DNA of 64,000 nt from Dichotomocladium elegans. Its lineage: Eukaryota > Mucoromycota > Mucoromycetes > Mucorales > Lichtheimiaceae. Both the position numbers and the translations under genes were made by a program. The notes under the pieces were generated by a model. The model did not search any database. It saw only the letters and a list, made by a program, of their open reading frames with translations, and was not told where the DNA came from. How positions within the stretch are numbered: position 1 is the stretch's first letter; each line of letters starts with the position of its first letter. Positions 1-11,944 of this stretch are shown here, one piece after another. Location: contig JAIXMN010000001.1 in assembly GCA_025716815.1 (NCBI GenBank), positions 372,001 to 436,000 of the forward strand, given 5' to 3'.

Positions 1-2786
1 GATCTGATCGATGCCAACCTGGTTGAGAAAAAGCAGCTGCAGCGAAATTCCAAAGAAAGATACATACCTACGTGTAAGTGACTAATGAATTAGATGAACG
101 AGATAAATAGCCGACCCTTCACATTTAGTTTATGGGGATGCCATGGCAAAATACTACATCAAATTTAAAACGATGAAAAATATCGTGGAATCAACTCATT
201 GTTCATCTATACAAGATATAGTAAGTCGATGTAAAAGTACAAAACCGATATCTCTTGATACCTATTCGATGAGTCATAGCTGTACATTGTCAGTAAAGCT
301 GAAGAATTCTCATCAATGCGGTTTGCAGCAGGAGAAAAACCGTTCCTGAACTCGCTGCAGAAGAATCCTAATATTCGGTACCCCATCAACGGAAAGGTTA
401 CAACGACTGCCGACAAAGTATTCTTAGTGATTCAAGTATGTTGGGGACATGTATACTGTTATTAGCTGCATTCGCTTTATTTGCTCCTGATAATTGCATG
501 TAATAGTGTGTTTTAGGGGATGTATCTCTTCATGGTGGCGCTATGGGGAACAGCTTGGCTTTAGCTAGCTTCCAAATACTTCAGCATGCAAGGCGGATCA
601 CCAAATGTATCTCATTCCATTCAACGAAAACTTACAGATCAGAGCACTGATTTAGTAAATTTTACTTACACAGGTATTATCGATTGCAGTATACACGAAA
701 AAGACGCAATCAAACTTAAACATGCACTTGAGTTTCATCGTTGTTTAAGTGCCAAAATGTGGGGGAATTCGTCCCATATTCTTCGACAAGTGGAAAGGAT
801 TGGACCACGAATGGCCAAGAATCTTCTAAACGCAGGAATATCGACATTTGAACAGCTTCGTAAAGTCGATAGCAGTCGTATTGAAGTGGTATATATGCTT
901 TAAAATTAAAATATGGGAACGAACTAATGGCGGCAAAAAGATTTTGCACCGCAATCCGCCTTTTGGCAGCCAGGTAAGAATGCAGATATCCTCCTCATCG
1001 ACTGGTGCTACAGGTTAACTATCGACTGGCTTTCATATAGATCAAAGAAACGGTCGACATGATTCCTCACTTTGCCCTCGAATTCCAACAGGTGAATAAT
1101 GTATTGTATGACTGAAACTGGGTAGTCTCTAATGACTGTTCGGGTATGAAAAAGGTTGGGAAGCGAAAGCAAGCGAGGAACGTAACATTACAGCTAGAAG
1201 TCTCTGTCTTGAATGAGAAATCTTTTCAGCGCGTCAAGTTCGGGAAGGGATATTACGCTCAGATATGGATCGAAATGGATAAACATGCCCTTGTTGACTT
1301 TCGCCGGATCTCGTAAGACATGGAATACCCAGAGAAGGATGAAAATGTACTTCCACCTGACAGGAGCCCAATAGCGCCAAGAAATTGCAAGAAAAGAGCC
1401 AATCCTTTTATGTGAATGCAGAGACTTCATCTACACTTACAACGTTCATAGCCCATGTTCAGAGCGAAGATTATGGTAATTCAGGAGAGAGAGAGGCCCA
1501 TTTTGGGAACGGGTTATGTAAGAATCCTCTAATCTGCTTCGCGCATTATTCCTCTCTACAGTGGGACTGGATGTCTCCAAGGAGCTTATTGTTGAATGCG
1601 ACCCAAGTTGTTTTTCTTCTCCTGCACAAATGGAGGGATTGTCTGCCGAACCCACTACTGCAGCTGTAGCTGAAGAAACAGAAAGGAAAGGAGTGATCCC
1701 CGGAGACGTAAGAATATCTCCATCCGCGTAAAACAATTGCTCAAAATGATTGGATGATTTCTTAATAGCGACATAACGTGGATGCAGCAAAGAACGAAGA
1801 ATCTGAGGCATTCTTTGATGATATCAGTCTTGATTCGGATCTTTGGCGTCAACTCGATGATGTACCGACGCGTGGACCTTCTGGGGAAGATGATGGAAAG
1901 CAAATGGAAATAAATGGTACTGTCATTGGAGCAGAAAGGTCAACAAGCGCTTCTAACACTTCCCCTCCATTTAGAGTCCAAAAAGATGAAAGCAAAACAA
2001 GACAATCTGCTTCCTGCAAAAGGGTAAGGGCAAAGATTGATTGATACGATAGTTCAGTTTTGCTTCCTGATCGATATATTTATTTTACAGATGTAAGCAT
2101 ATCTGTCATAACAAGGAAAGGTATGTCTATTCATTGGAATGCGCTCGAGACGGGCGTATATCATAACTGGGATTAAAGATGTAGATAATTATAGATGCAA
2201 ACATGCTTGTTGCAAACCCAAAGTCGTAGTACTTGGTGAGCAAGCCCAAGGAGTAGTTACCGGCAGGACACAGCCAAAAAAGACGAGCAAGAGCGGCGTG
2301 GAGGATACCGCTATTCCGCATAAAAACAACAACAACAAAAACGTCGGTCTCTTGGACAGTTTGCCCAGCCCGGCAAAAGAGAATCTGTTTGTTCAAAACG
2401 ATGAAGAAGACTGTCTCAAGCTCGCGGCGGGCACGGAAACGCAGTGGCCGGAAAAATGTACAGGCGACATGGTAGCGGCGACGGATGGATCCTGTCTACA
2501 GTACGCTACGGTGAAAAAGCGGGGCATGCGTGATGATGCATGTGATCGACTTTGGGATGATGTCGGAAACTTTGCTTTCCATGTATTCAATACTGCGCGA
2601 TGTGTTGATCCTATTGAAGACAGCGACATTCCTTTAATGCCTGTATCGAACGCATCTCCCCGGCACAATACAGCGCGCGATAAGGCCGAAAATGACGTGA
2701 GTTCCATGACCGACTCCCCGAGCAATAAATTTAGCCTAAGTCAGTGGCTCGAACGATATACGACGATTACGAAAGCGGATCCGTGA
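1..2786 (+). CDS. MER3: Meiotic DNA helicase MER3/HFM1, 3' part (5' truncated by window edge)
   Basis: Multi-exon 3' part of a Ski2-like helicase of the MER3/HFM1 family, which promotes crossover formation in meiosis. Visible in order: the end of the winged-helix part (LIDANLVEKK, then GDAMAKYYIKF from about 131); the Sec63-like start (EEFSSMRFAAGEK, IRYPINGKVTTTADKVF, 300-435); GDVSLHGGAMGNSLALASF (518-578); a helix-hairpin-helix (VERIGPRMAKNLLNAGIS, about 790-850); and NPPFGSQ plus IKETVDMIPHFALEFQQ (945-1091). A cysteine-rich tail reads C-x3-C-x5-C-x3-C-C, the zinc-knuckle-like tail known in MER3/HFM1, and is split by an intron (donor near 2131, acceptor at 2194). The last exon runs to the stop at 2786 and encodes a low-complexity tail. 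Roughly ten short introns are needed. The upstream helicase core lies outside the window. The stop lies 67 nt from the stop of the opposing deneddylase gene. Confidence 0.88.
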
Positions 2787-2853
2787 GGATGAAAACGAAA
2801 AAAAGATGGGCCACAAGCAGGGATAGTACGTGGATAGGGTTAATAAAATGAGG

Positions 2854-3740
2854 TCATTTTATAGGAGGAAGTCCCTTTATAAGCCTCCGCAGCTCTTTAC
2901 GAATGTACTTGACTTTGATATCCTTTCGAGAGAGGCGGGTCAGGCGGTCTGGAGAAACGTGGCCTTGGGTTTCGATGAGTCTCTGGACGAGATTGTCCGT
3001 GATGGCGATTACGTAGATGCCACAGTCGGCGCTGTTTGTCTGCTGCGGGGTCTCCATAGGTTGGATGGCAGGCTGGTGGTGGATGCCAAGCCAGGGAATG
3101 AGACGCCCGCATGTGAACTGGGCTTCTTGTATGTTGGAGGTCCCCATGCTATCGTAATAATAGAATGTGTTGTGTTGTCGGAGGTATAGCATCAGTGACC
3201 AATGCGACCCGCTGTAGGCTGCCAAGGGCCTTGAGTCGTTGACGGGTATAAATATGGCATCTGCGGTGGTGAGGTGTTGCGGTAAAGCCGCTGAGAGATG
3301 GGATGCGTCTTATTTTTCAATAGCGTCATTGGTTTGTTTAGGATATCATTCATACAAAGCAAGACTAGGACGAAGAAAGAGAGAGAGAGCGAGGTTTCTT
3401 ACCTTGAACATGAACAATAAGCTCCACCATGCCAGGGCGTAGCAAGAGTATCCTCGACTTCATTTCACTAGGAATTTTCTCACGTTCAAGATACTCCATG
3501 TGGAAATCGAGGATGGTATCGTTCAACCACGAATCGTCCGTAAGGGTGTCATAGTCCTAAGTCCGGGGAGGAGGAGTTTTTTTTTGGAGGGGAGCGTGCA
3601 TTGCATATACAAGAAGAGGTTATATTTAAGCCACATATATCCTTCAGCATCTGGTGATGCAAAATAGGCGACTAAGATAGAAAAATTACATTTTGACGGA
3701 TGACTACATCGTGGTACATGACAGGTTTATGTAAAGGCAT
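2854..3740 (-). CDS. NEDD8-specific cysteine protease, SENP8/DEN1 (NEDP1) type
   Basis: C48 (Ulp1-fold) protease that, by family, removes NEDD8 from cullins and other targets. I assemble three exons, 3740..3690, 3556..3403 and 3308..2854, giving 219 aa, close to the usual SENP8 length. The N-terminus reads MPLHKPVMYHDVVIRQN joined to DYDTLTDDSWLND, matching the short SENP8 start rather than long SUMO proteases. Catalytic residues are visible: His in GSHWSL, Asp in YYYDSMG, Gln/Asn-rich loop QQTNS, and Cys in ADCGIYV. An alternative start Met at 3719 would trim seven residues. NEDD8 versus SUMO preference is inferred from the small size and the pattern, not from binding residues. It converges on MER3. 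Confidence 0.85.
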
Positions 3741-5163
3741 AAGGCTTGAATGGTGAGAACCCATTGCCCTCTGCATGGCCGCATAAATACGGCAGCCATT
3801 TTAAAGCTCCCCAACCCCTCATGCTACCAAGCCACTGTCCTAACGACGCGTTCCAGATGACCACCATCCACATCCAGCGTACCTTAGCCATCACAGGTCC
3901 ATCGTAGCCAAACACCATAGTCGAACACTTGATCCATATGCAACGGTTCTCCCATTCCCAAATTTAAAAAAGAGATGTACATGTCATATCAAATCAACAA
4001 GTCCCAACAAAAACAAATGCATTCAGAACGTTTTTTTATTTTTAAAAAATAACAGAGCAGCTACCGAAACCATGGAACAGGAATCCTATACAAGCAGAGA
4101 AGGTGAGTTCAACCATACTTCAAATTCATTCAAAAGGGTAAAAATTGAAGTGGGAGAAGTTGAAGGAGTCAGCGATAATTTAGTAAGGTAGCTCGGGTTT
4201 TTTCATCATCGTTTGAAAAACTAAAGCCAAATGCCGATGTCATCATTCCAACAACAGGGAGGGGAGGGAAGGGATGGGAGATTGTAGATTGATAATTACC
4301 TTGTGCGATGAAGAGATGTAGAAACAAGGAATGGCAAGTTTTCAGGTGTTTATATAACTGTTGCTGACCTGCAAAAATAAAAAAAAATTTTCTTCGGTGG
4401 TTGTCGGGGGAAGGCGGAGAAACGTGTCACCCCCCCAACATTTGGAGGACGGGTAGAGAAAAAAGTTTTTTTTTTTTTAAAAAAAAAAAAAAATTGGCCG
4501 GTACGCGTTCATAGGCTGATGTCGCCATCGATACAAGGATTTTTTTTTTTCGTCCCACTCGGAACCTGCGCGGCAAAAGCATCGGTTGGGGGGGGGGAGG
4601 AAGAGGGGTGAGTTCGCAAACGAGCAAACCCGAAATTCAATGTCCCTGGATTTTACCACGTGCGCGCAACCGATTTTCTTTCGCCCTCGGGAGAGAGAGA
4701 AAATAGCGGGCTGGTGTGACGCAAACGGGAAAAAAAAACACTCCATCTTTTTAAAGATTCGCTGCGTTAGCGACAAATGGTGTGCATATCGCCCAATAGC
4801 CCCGTTGTATTAGAAGAGCTTACTATGTCGTGTTCCGACTACAGCCTCAAATCCAATCGTGGGCAATATCAACTCAGCTGAAGCCTAGCGATGGGAATGG
4901 TCCTCAGTACCACCTACAGGGTATACAGTTAGCAAAGCGCGTCTATATTCCTCGGTATGAAACTCTTTGCACTAAGATACACGGTTCATTAGCATCCCAT
5001 GTCTTTAGAGTGTATCTGTAAATATTGAATGAGCAAGGTCGTGCGGTGCGTGCATGAATTTATTAAATACAATCAGAAAGAGGAAAATGGGACGTTCATG
5101 TGTGAGAAAGAGAAACAGGCGCAAAAAAGGAAGGAAGGAAGGGGAAATTTGAAACTGTCTTGT
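3741..5163. other. Gene-poor region upstream of the deneddylase and behind KGD2
   Basis: No gene that I can support. It holds a 13-T/15-A block (4466-4493), a G-run at 4586-4599, a 35-codon frame from MEQESYTSRE (4071) with no recognisable product, and the downstream region of KGD2 with a reverse AATAAA. Longer open frames here are short and lack family patterns. Confidence 0.6.
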
Positions 5164-6843
5164 TTAGACACCAAGAAGGAATCGTCTAGGGTCCTCAACC
5201 ATCTCCTTGAGTCTCACCAGGAACGTAACAGCTTCACGACCATCGACCAGTCGGTGGTCATAGGTAAGAGCAACATACATCATCGGACGGATCTCAACCT
5301 GCCAATGATCCACGCGTCAGCTTTTTACACATATACCACACCTCTCTTCTCTAGCCATAACAACATACCTTGCCATTGACAGCAACTGGTCTCTGCTTGA
5401 TAGCGTGCATACCCAAGATGGCCGTCTGGGGCATATTGATGATAGGAGTACCCATCAATGAGCCGAACACGCCACCGTTCGAGATGGTGAAGGTTCCGCC
5501 AGTCAAGTCCTCGATGGTGATCTTATTGTCCCGAGCCTTAGCGCTCAGAGCAGCAATGTTCTTCTCGATATCAATGAAGTTCATGTCCTCAACGTTGCGG
5601 AGCACAGGAGTCACCAAGCCCTTGGGAGTCGAGACGGCAACACTGATATCGACGTAGTCGTGATATACGATCTCATTACCGTCAATCTGGGCATTGATGG
5701 CAGGAATCTCCTCCAGACAGACGGCGGAGGCCTTGGCAAAGGCAGACATGAAACCAAACTTGACTCCGTGTTTCTTGACAACGGCATCCTTATACTCTGC
5801 ACGAAGAGCCATCAAGTTGGTCATGTCGATCTCGTTAAACGTGGTCAAGGAGGCAGCGGTCTCCTGGGACTGCTTCAAGCGCTCAGCAATGCGAAGACGC
5901 ATGCGGTTCATCTTAACGCGGTTCTCGGAGCGGTTGCCGAACACTTTCTTTCCAGCATCCTCAGCAGCAGGGGTAGCAGCGGGAGCAGCAGCGGGAGCAG
6001 GCTTCGACTCAGGTTGCTTGGGAGCAGCAGCGGGTTCGGGAGCCTTGGTTTCAGGTGCGGGGGAAGCAGGAGCAGCCGCGGCGGGAGCAGCAGCAGGCTC
6101 AGATTGCTTGGGCTCCTCCGCCTTGGGTTTAGCAGCACCTTCTTTGGGAGCATCACCCAATTCCAGCTTGAAAAAGTCGGCGCCCACAGCCACAGTATCT
6201 TCTTCCTGAGCATACACCTCGACAATCGTTCCTGAAGCGGGGGAATTGACCGTGACGTCGACCTTGTCGGTCTCGATGGTGGCAACTTCCTCATCCTGCT
6301 GAACAAAGTCGCCGACCTCTGTATTTCCCCCCAGAAATCGTCGTTAGAACAAGGGCCGACATCCACGCAAGATATGCGTACTCGCCCCGCCCATTTGCAT
6401 TTCTTTGTTTCTGTCATCTTCCCCATATACTTACGCTTCACCCATTGCTTCAGAGTGCCCTCGGAAATTGATTCGGCCATCTGAGGGACCTTGATCACCT
6501 TATCAGCTGAAGAAGAAAAATGAACATTGGGTTTGTCACAAGGCCTACATTCGGCCCAGCGGTGTGGGCTGATAGGTCACTTACCATAGAATCGAACCTG
6601 CTGTCGAGACACGCCAAAATTCATGGGCTGTTGACTAGAAAAAACATGGCGTGGGTATATCAGTAAAAAAGAAAAAGAAAAACATCACGACGCGCGTTGT
6701 AGATCTTCTCACCCAAGACGATCGGACCGAATGTACATGGCAACAGGAGCCTGAACGTGAACATTTCTGACTTGGCGTACAGCGAAGGCCATGCGGGCAG
6801 AACCGGCAGCAAGAGTGCGCATAGCAATACGAGATGTCTGCAT
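5164..6843 (-). CDS. KGD2: Dihydrolipoyllysine succinyltransferase, E2 of the 2-oxoglutarate dehydrogenase complex
   Basis: E2 of the mitochondrial 2-oxoglutarate dehydrogenase complex; transfers succinyl groups to CoA in the TCA cycle. Five exons (6843..6713, 6634..6585, 6506..6435, 6318..5369, 5298..5164) give 445 aa. The N-terminus [18 protein letters not shown] is rich in Arg/Ser/Ala with no acid, as expected for mitochondrial import. A single lipoyl domain carries the ETDKVDV motif with the lipoylated Lys. An Ala/Pro/Glu linker follows, then the catalytic core with [18 protein letters not shown] and the active-site motif [13 protein letters not shown] in the last exon. There is no separate peripheral-subunit binding domain, typical of succinyl E2. 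The end RRFLLGV is the family's usual terminus. A reverse-strand AATAAA lies at 5059-5064, about 100 nt past the stop. Confidence 0.95.
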
Positions 6844-7563
6844 ATTGATTGATCGGGGGGCGGTTATATGCCAAAGAAAAAAAAGAGAGAGAGGTAGGTG
6901 TGTTTTTGAAAGTGGGTAGTGGAATGCCAACTACTACAGCTTTGAGGAGGAGAAGAGGATAAGTTTAAAAAAGAAGAAAAAGCAAAGAAAAAGCCGGGGT
7001 TTTCCCAGTTTGTTGTCCTCGTGCGGATATTGGATTTGACTCCACCTGAAGGGAGCTAATGGAAAATTGTATTGTGTGTGTGTGTGCGTGTGCGTGTGTG
7101 TTGTGTGCGCCCCACCCTCGGCATGTGTGTGGGGGTCAGAGTGGAAAAAGGTATTAACAGCCCGATTAAGTCACAGACGGAATTCATATTAACCGGCTTT
7201 GTCCAGACCACAAAGAACAACAGGACAAAGAAGGATATCCGCAAGAGGCCAAGTATTGTATGTCACACACTCATCCATGAGTGCGGAATAAACTTGCTTT
7301 GCCCATGCCGCTTGTTCCATCATCTTGGCATGCTTTTGGGACAAGGATCGCCTCCCATCTGCTCGAAAAACTTTTATCCATCATTTTCAGGCTCTTCGGA
7401 AGAACTTCCCGGTTAAACCCGCAATAAAAGAAAAACAAAAACGCCTTGCAAACAAAATAACACCGTCAAGGAGAGAGTTCGAACCCCCAAAACAAGCACC
7501 ACCGTTCACACACACACACATACACACAGATATATATATATATATATATATATACCCTAAACT
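6844..7563. other. KGD2 upstream region with GT, CA and TA repeats
   Basis: Promoter and leader of KGD2 (-). Contains an imperfect GT run (7072-7102) and a CA run followed by a TA run (7507-7554) that ends just before the 3' end of the methyltransferase gene. No coding feature is supported. Confidence 0.6.
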
Positions 7564-9529
7564 TTATTCCGTACTGTCACTGTGGCCACCTGCGGTCGCT
7601 CGGACAATCACCGGGACAAGCCACTCCTTTTGGTTGACAAGGTTGAACAACCACGAAGTTATTTTCATAAAAGCACGGCTCGCTCCAGCCGGCAGTACAT
7701 CCATTGCCGCTGCTCTTTCGTACTGCTGTCGAATCGCTCGACTCAGCCCGCCGAATACCAGATTGCGGTCCAGCGGCTCAATCTGTATATCCATATAGCC
7801 CATTGCCTCCAGGCGCGCCTTGTACTCTTTCGTGACTACAAGGTTTGGTACAGGGATGCCAAGAAGTAGCTGCAACATGCCCTTCAACAATGCCCGATCT
7901 CTTCCTGTGTCGGCCATCGCTAGGTCGTACAGGCCGATAGTGCCTCCTGGGGCAAGCCGGGAGCGGGCAGCTTGCAAAAAGTCCCAGCGCGTGCTGTAAT
8001 GATATGCTGAGTCGATACAGATGATGTGATCAAAGACCGTTGTACCGTTATACGCCTCTGAATCATCAAGTGAACGCGCGAGGTCTGTTGCCGAGCCCTG
8101 GATGAGGCAAACACGGTCTTGGAGATGGGTGAATGCGCTGTCTTCTGCGAGCCGTGCTCTGGATATCAGCCACTGCTCCGCTTCATTTGTGATGCCCTGT
8201 TCGACGTGCGCAAGTCATTATATAGTTTTTGCCAGAGCGGAGGATGACTGTGTATGTAGCTAATCAGAAACCGCTTATTACCGTCACGTTGCAACCGTAT
8301 TGGTCTTTTATAACGAGAAAACAGGAATGGGTACATGGATCATTTCTTTCACCCTAAAAAACAATGTACCTGACAGCCAAAAGCATGAATCTCCGCAACC
8401 ATAACCAACATCTGCGTATATAACGTATTCCTTGTCACTTGAGCGAATTTCCTTGCGTCGTCTGGGTTTCCTGCTTACCTAGCACCTGCGTTTCAGGCTT
8501 GAGTTGCATAGCGTCCGCCACTTTTTGTGCAAGCTTGACGCATGCATCAGCGTACTTCATATTCGGCGTGTCCCAAAGCCCCATATTAAACCACAAAGTC
8601 TTTGGTGGCAGCTCGAGATTGAACATGGCATTACGCAATTTATACATTCCTGTCTTTCTAGGTTTTGCCGATCCGAGTAAGATGATGCATGCAAGCCCAA
8701 AAGCATGCATGTAGGCAAGTATAATGCGTAGCATTCCTGCTGTTGTCATGAGGATGACAGGTAGCAGGGCAACGTACACGAGCTTGTGCATAATTTCGTC
8801 ACGAGGGGAGAGACAAAGAACGAAAACCTCGAAGCTCTTCTCCGCTCGTGCACGCTCTATAGATCGAGTCACTTCTTGAAACCCCAAATTGGATAGTACG
8901 CGAATTCGCATCGAGGGTAAATTCAGCAGAAGCGTGGTCATGCCACCAGATCCATTAATTGCAGAATGAGCAGCTAATTCCTCTATAAAGATGGGCAAGG
9001 CCGTTTTCTTTAGGAACATGGCAGCCCTGAGCTTACAGAAAGACAATGTATTTTTCTCCTTGATCTGTTTGTTCCCAGATAGGATACTACTTTCGTATGC
9101 CCGCCAGCCATTCTGATGTCTGGAAAAGGTTTGAGTGTGTCAGCCGCAGCAAAGCAACCAGGAGGAATACGTGTTCGTTCAACGCAACGCAACAATGGGC
9201 ATTGCAGTATAAAAAAAGACCCTGCTACGTAGATTCTGAAGAAACGTAAAAGCAAGCGTCCTTCACACATACTATTAAATGAGAAACATAGTGATATTCT
9301 TGCCGATCTTGATGAGAATCTGTGCATGGTTCTAGAGCAACGTACATACGGATCGACTGCTCCAGAAAAGCTGAGGGAACATCAAGTACCCAAAACGACG
9401 ACGCTCCATTAATTTATGCATCCTGTCATTGAAAAAGGCTTGAAACACAGCACGCCACGATGCAGGGAAGGACATCGGCAGCGATTGCAGTACGTACGTA
9501 CCAACAGACAAAACAAAAAGAATGACCAT
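7564..9529 (-). CDS. Membrane-anchored class I SAM-dependent methyltransferase
   Basis: Likely exons 9529..9350, 9112..8479, 8411..8370, 8304..8282 and 8196..7564, about 503 aa. The C-terminal half is a Rossmann methyltransferase: motif I reads DVGYGCGDSCFWL across two very small exons (42 and 23 nt), then YGCNVTGITNEAEQW, a motif around QGSATDLA, FDHIICIDSAYHY, and APGGTIGLYDLAM. This layout resembles methyltransferases acting on lipids or small molecules; the substrate is unknown. The N-terminal half is hydrophobic, with MVILFVLSVGTYVLQSL at the start and a long apolar stretch around LPVILMTTAGMLRIILAYMHAF, so the enzyme is probably membrane-bound. The join of exons 1 and 2 is in phase but leaves a 237-nt intron that may hide another exon. 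Confidence 0.72.
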
Positions 9530-11151
9530 GTGGGGAGAGCTCTCTGTCTCTGTCTCTCTCTCTCGCCATCATCCGGCAATGATTCAGTGTAGACTATGAC
9601 GCCCGGAACTATCAGCTAATAGAATAAATAAAAGGGACAGATAACCCAAAATGGCAAGCAAAGAAAGCTCTTGATGGACACTATCTTAGTTTACTTGGCG
9701 TTACAGTGTCCATACATGGATATCAACACGTCCTCTTTTCTGCATACCCGCCTACGTAATTGAGCGATTTTGATCAACTGCCAAGAGCACGAAAAAGCCA
9801 ATATATTTTTGAAGCGCACCCAGCACAGTGATTGCATACATCAAACTGGAGCATTCGAAGACTTTAAGATTTTGCTTATTATTCTTACAGGGTGTCTAGG
9901 CTAGTTGTTGTAGCTGAAATCAGTTCGATCCGTTAGCCACTGTAACGCAAATGACCCTGTTATCACACAGAAGTAATCGATGTAGGTGTCCAAAGTCATT
10001 ACTACAATACGAAAATTACGAATGCATGTACACATGGAGATGAATGTTGATCGCTTCAGATTTATTGCTCTACCACTATTTTTTTTTCGGATAGGAAATT
10101 GGCGGGAAAAGTCCGTATGGTCTGTAGCTATCATCGCATGAGTACATAGCTCGTACTTGCGCCTGCAGCTGCAAGTCTTCAGGTTGCACAGAATCCCTGC
10201 GCTGCTAGGCAGTGAGCAAACGCACAGATGGATGGCGGAATACGAGACGAACAAATCCTTTTATTATCCAAGAATGCAATGACATCATGATCAATGGAGT
10301 AATTGTTAGTTCTCGTTTTGGATGTAGATAGTTAACCTTTTTCGGCGCTCTAAGTGATGCATAATTAGGCTAAATCTTCGAAATCTCCTATGAAACCATA
10401 GTACAACTTTTACCAATTAAGCGCCGGCACGTGCCTAACGCACGTCCCATATGTACGTAATATGATCGCTAGGTCGAATATCAATTGCTGAAACGCACTA
10501 GGTGAGCAGCCGAAGAATGAAAAACACCATCATGGGCAGCATCCACAAGCGAAGAAATCCCGCGTTGAAAGGAGAAGATGACCAGCCGTTGTATCTACTG
10601 CGACATTGATGTCTTACACAGTAATGGAACAAGTCGAGAGAAATCTGTTCCCTTATTGAATTCCTATGTACAGTACCTAACCCTCTCTTCCTACGTCCAC
10701 ATCCGGTATAATCACTATAATATTATTACATCCCAACACGTATCTGATGAAGTCATGTAAAAGGCGAGATCCTAGACAACTCTCCGCTCGTTTCCTCTGC
10801 CGCTGCTGCTGTTCCCCTCGGCAGACGGCCCGGCTGAACCAATCTGCCTCTCTACCACGAGTGCTGGCTCCGTTTCTTTTTTTTTTGGCCTCTGCGCCGC
10901 TCCCCACCCCTAGCGTATTGCCGCAGTTACTTTAGACTATCGTTCTGATGCTTCAAGGCTCTTGACTGTAAAGTAGAAAAGGGGTAGTGTTTTCCATTGT
11001 TTAACAGATTTCTGATAAACAAAATTTATGCGTGTACAAAATTTATAAAATGTGCAGTAATTTCTGGATGTTCGCCCAACCAAAAAAGCTATGTAACAGA
11101 TGATCATTGCATAACAAGCAAAAGCGAGAGAGATGCTAAAGAAATAGTATT
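9530..11151. other. Intergenic region upstream of the methyltransferase
   Basis: About 1.6 kb without a supported gene. Open frames up to 117 codons occur but have no compositional or family support. A CT run lies at about 9541-9564, next to the methyltransferase start. The right end is 3' flank of the His-rich frame. Confidence 0.55.
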
Positions 11152-11667
11152 CTACTCGCATTCCGCACCCGAAGAAAAAGGCGACTGCTGCCGCAAGTGA
11201 TGGGAGTGATGGTGATGGCGATGATGATGATGATGATGGGGGAGGTAAGGGTAAGGATGCGCAGCAGACTTTTCGCAAGCTGTTGCAGTATCGGTCATGG
11301 CTCCTTCTGTATCCCCTTCATATCCAGAAGAAGGGGTTGGGATGTTACGCGACTGTGTTTGCCCAATGGCTGATGAAGAGCTCGAATTGGACATGATCAC
11401 GTCTTCCGGGGGCTGTTTCGGCTCTCTTACTTCCTCCAACTCCTGCTTTGGGTCGTGTTGTTGCAGTGGGCGCATAGGCGAGTAAAGGTTTTGGGAGAGC
11501 GTCGTTGTGTCGTCGTCCCCATCGTAATCGTCCTCGGCCATGGATGACAGGGATGCCTCTGCGCCCGATTCTGATTCATCAATGTCAAGATGATGAGCGC
11601 CAGCCGCCGGGACGTCATAAGTTGTAGATGTCGTCGTTTGCTTGCTTGGGGTAGTGTTTGGAATCAT
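11152..11667 (-). CDS. Acidic/Ser-rich protein with poly-histidine tail, function unknown
   Basis: Uninterrupted 171-codon frame from MIPNTTPSKQTTTS; the frame is open further upstream to 11796, so the start is uncertain. I do not recognise it. It has a Thr-rich start, an acidic segment (DDYDGDDDTTT), repeated Ser, Pro/Gln-rich stretches, and near the end a His run (seven of eight positions His, then HHHHSHH). No hydrophobic segment is present. Such composition suits a disordered regulatory or metal-binding protein, but that is inference. The end GAECE may be a true terminus or an exon edge. The frame could also be non-coding low-complexity DNA. Confidence 0.4.
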   Translation of the reverse strand: MIPNTTPSKQTTTSTTYDVPAAGAHHLDIDESESGAEASLSSMAEDDYDGDDDTTTLSQNLYSPMRPLQQHDPKQELEEVREPKQPPEDVIMSNSSSSSAIGQTQSRNIPTPSSGYEGDTEGAMTDTATACEKSAAHPYPYLPHHHHHHRHHHHSHHLRQQSPFSSGAECE

Positions 11668-11944
11668 TGCAAAAAGACTGTCGCAAAACTTCCCACAGAA
11701 AAAAAAAAAGTGCACTATCCCAGCTGGCCCATGCAACGTCGCCTGTTCGCTCAATTTTAGCGATGGAACATTATTTTTTTTTCGTATTCTTTTCAACCCC
11801 CAAAACTATCATCATCCCCAAATCATTGTGCTCTCTCGGCATTGTTGTTATTGATAAGAAGAGAAAAAGTTGACGTGTGCGTACATGTGTTGGAAAGGTG
11901 TGTAAATTGGTAAGGGTAGTCCATGACTCCGTTTCTGGTAAGCA

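Noticed and set aside
5660..6235. Long open frames on the plus strand opposite KGD2
   Set aside because: They are antisense shadows of the Ala/Pro-rich linker and core of the clear KGD2 gene.
7478..7492. GAGTTCGAACCCCC, like a tRNA T-arm
   Set aside because: No matching acceptor, D or anticodon stems could be folded around it.
9901..10254. 117-codon minus frame
   Set aside because: Cys/Ser-rich and patternless, in a gap with frequent stops; probably chance.
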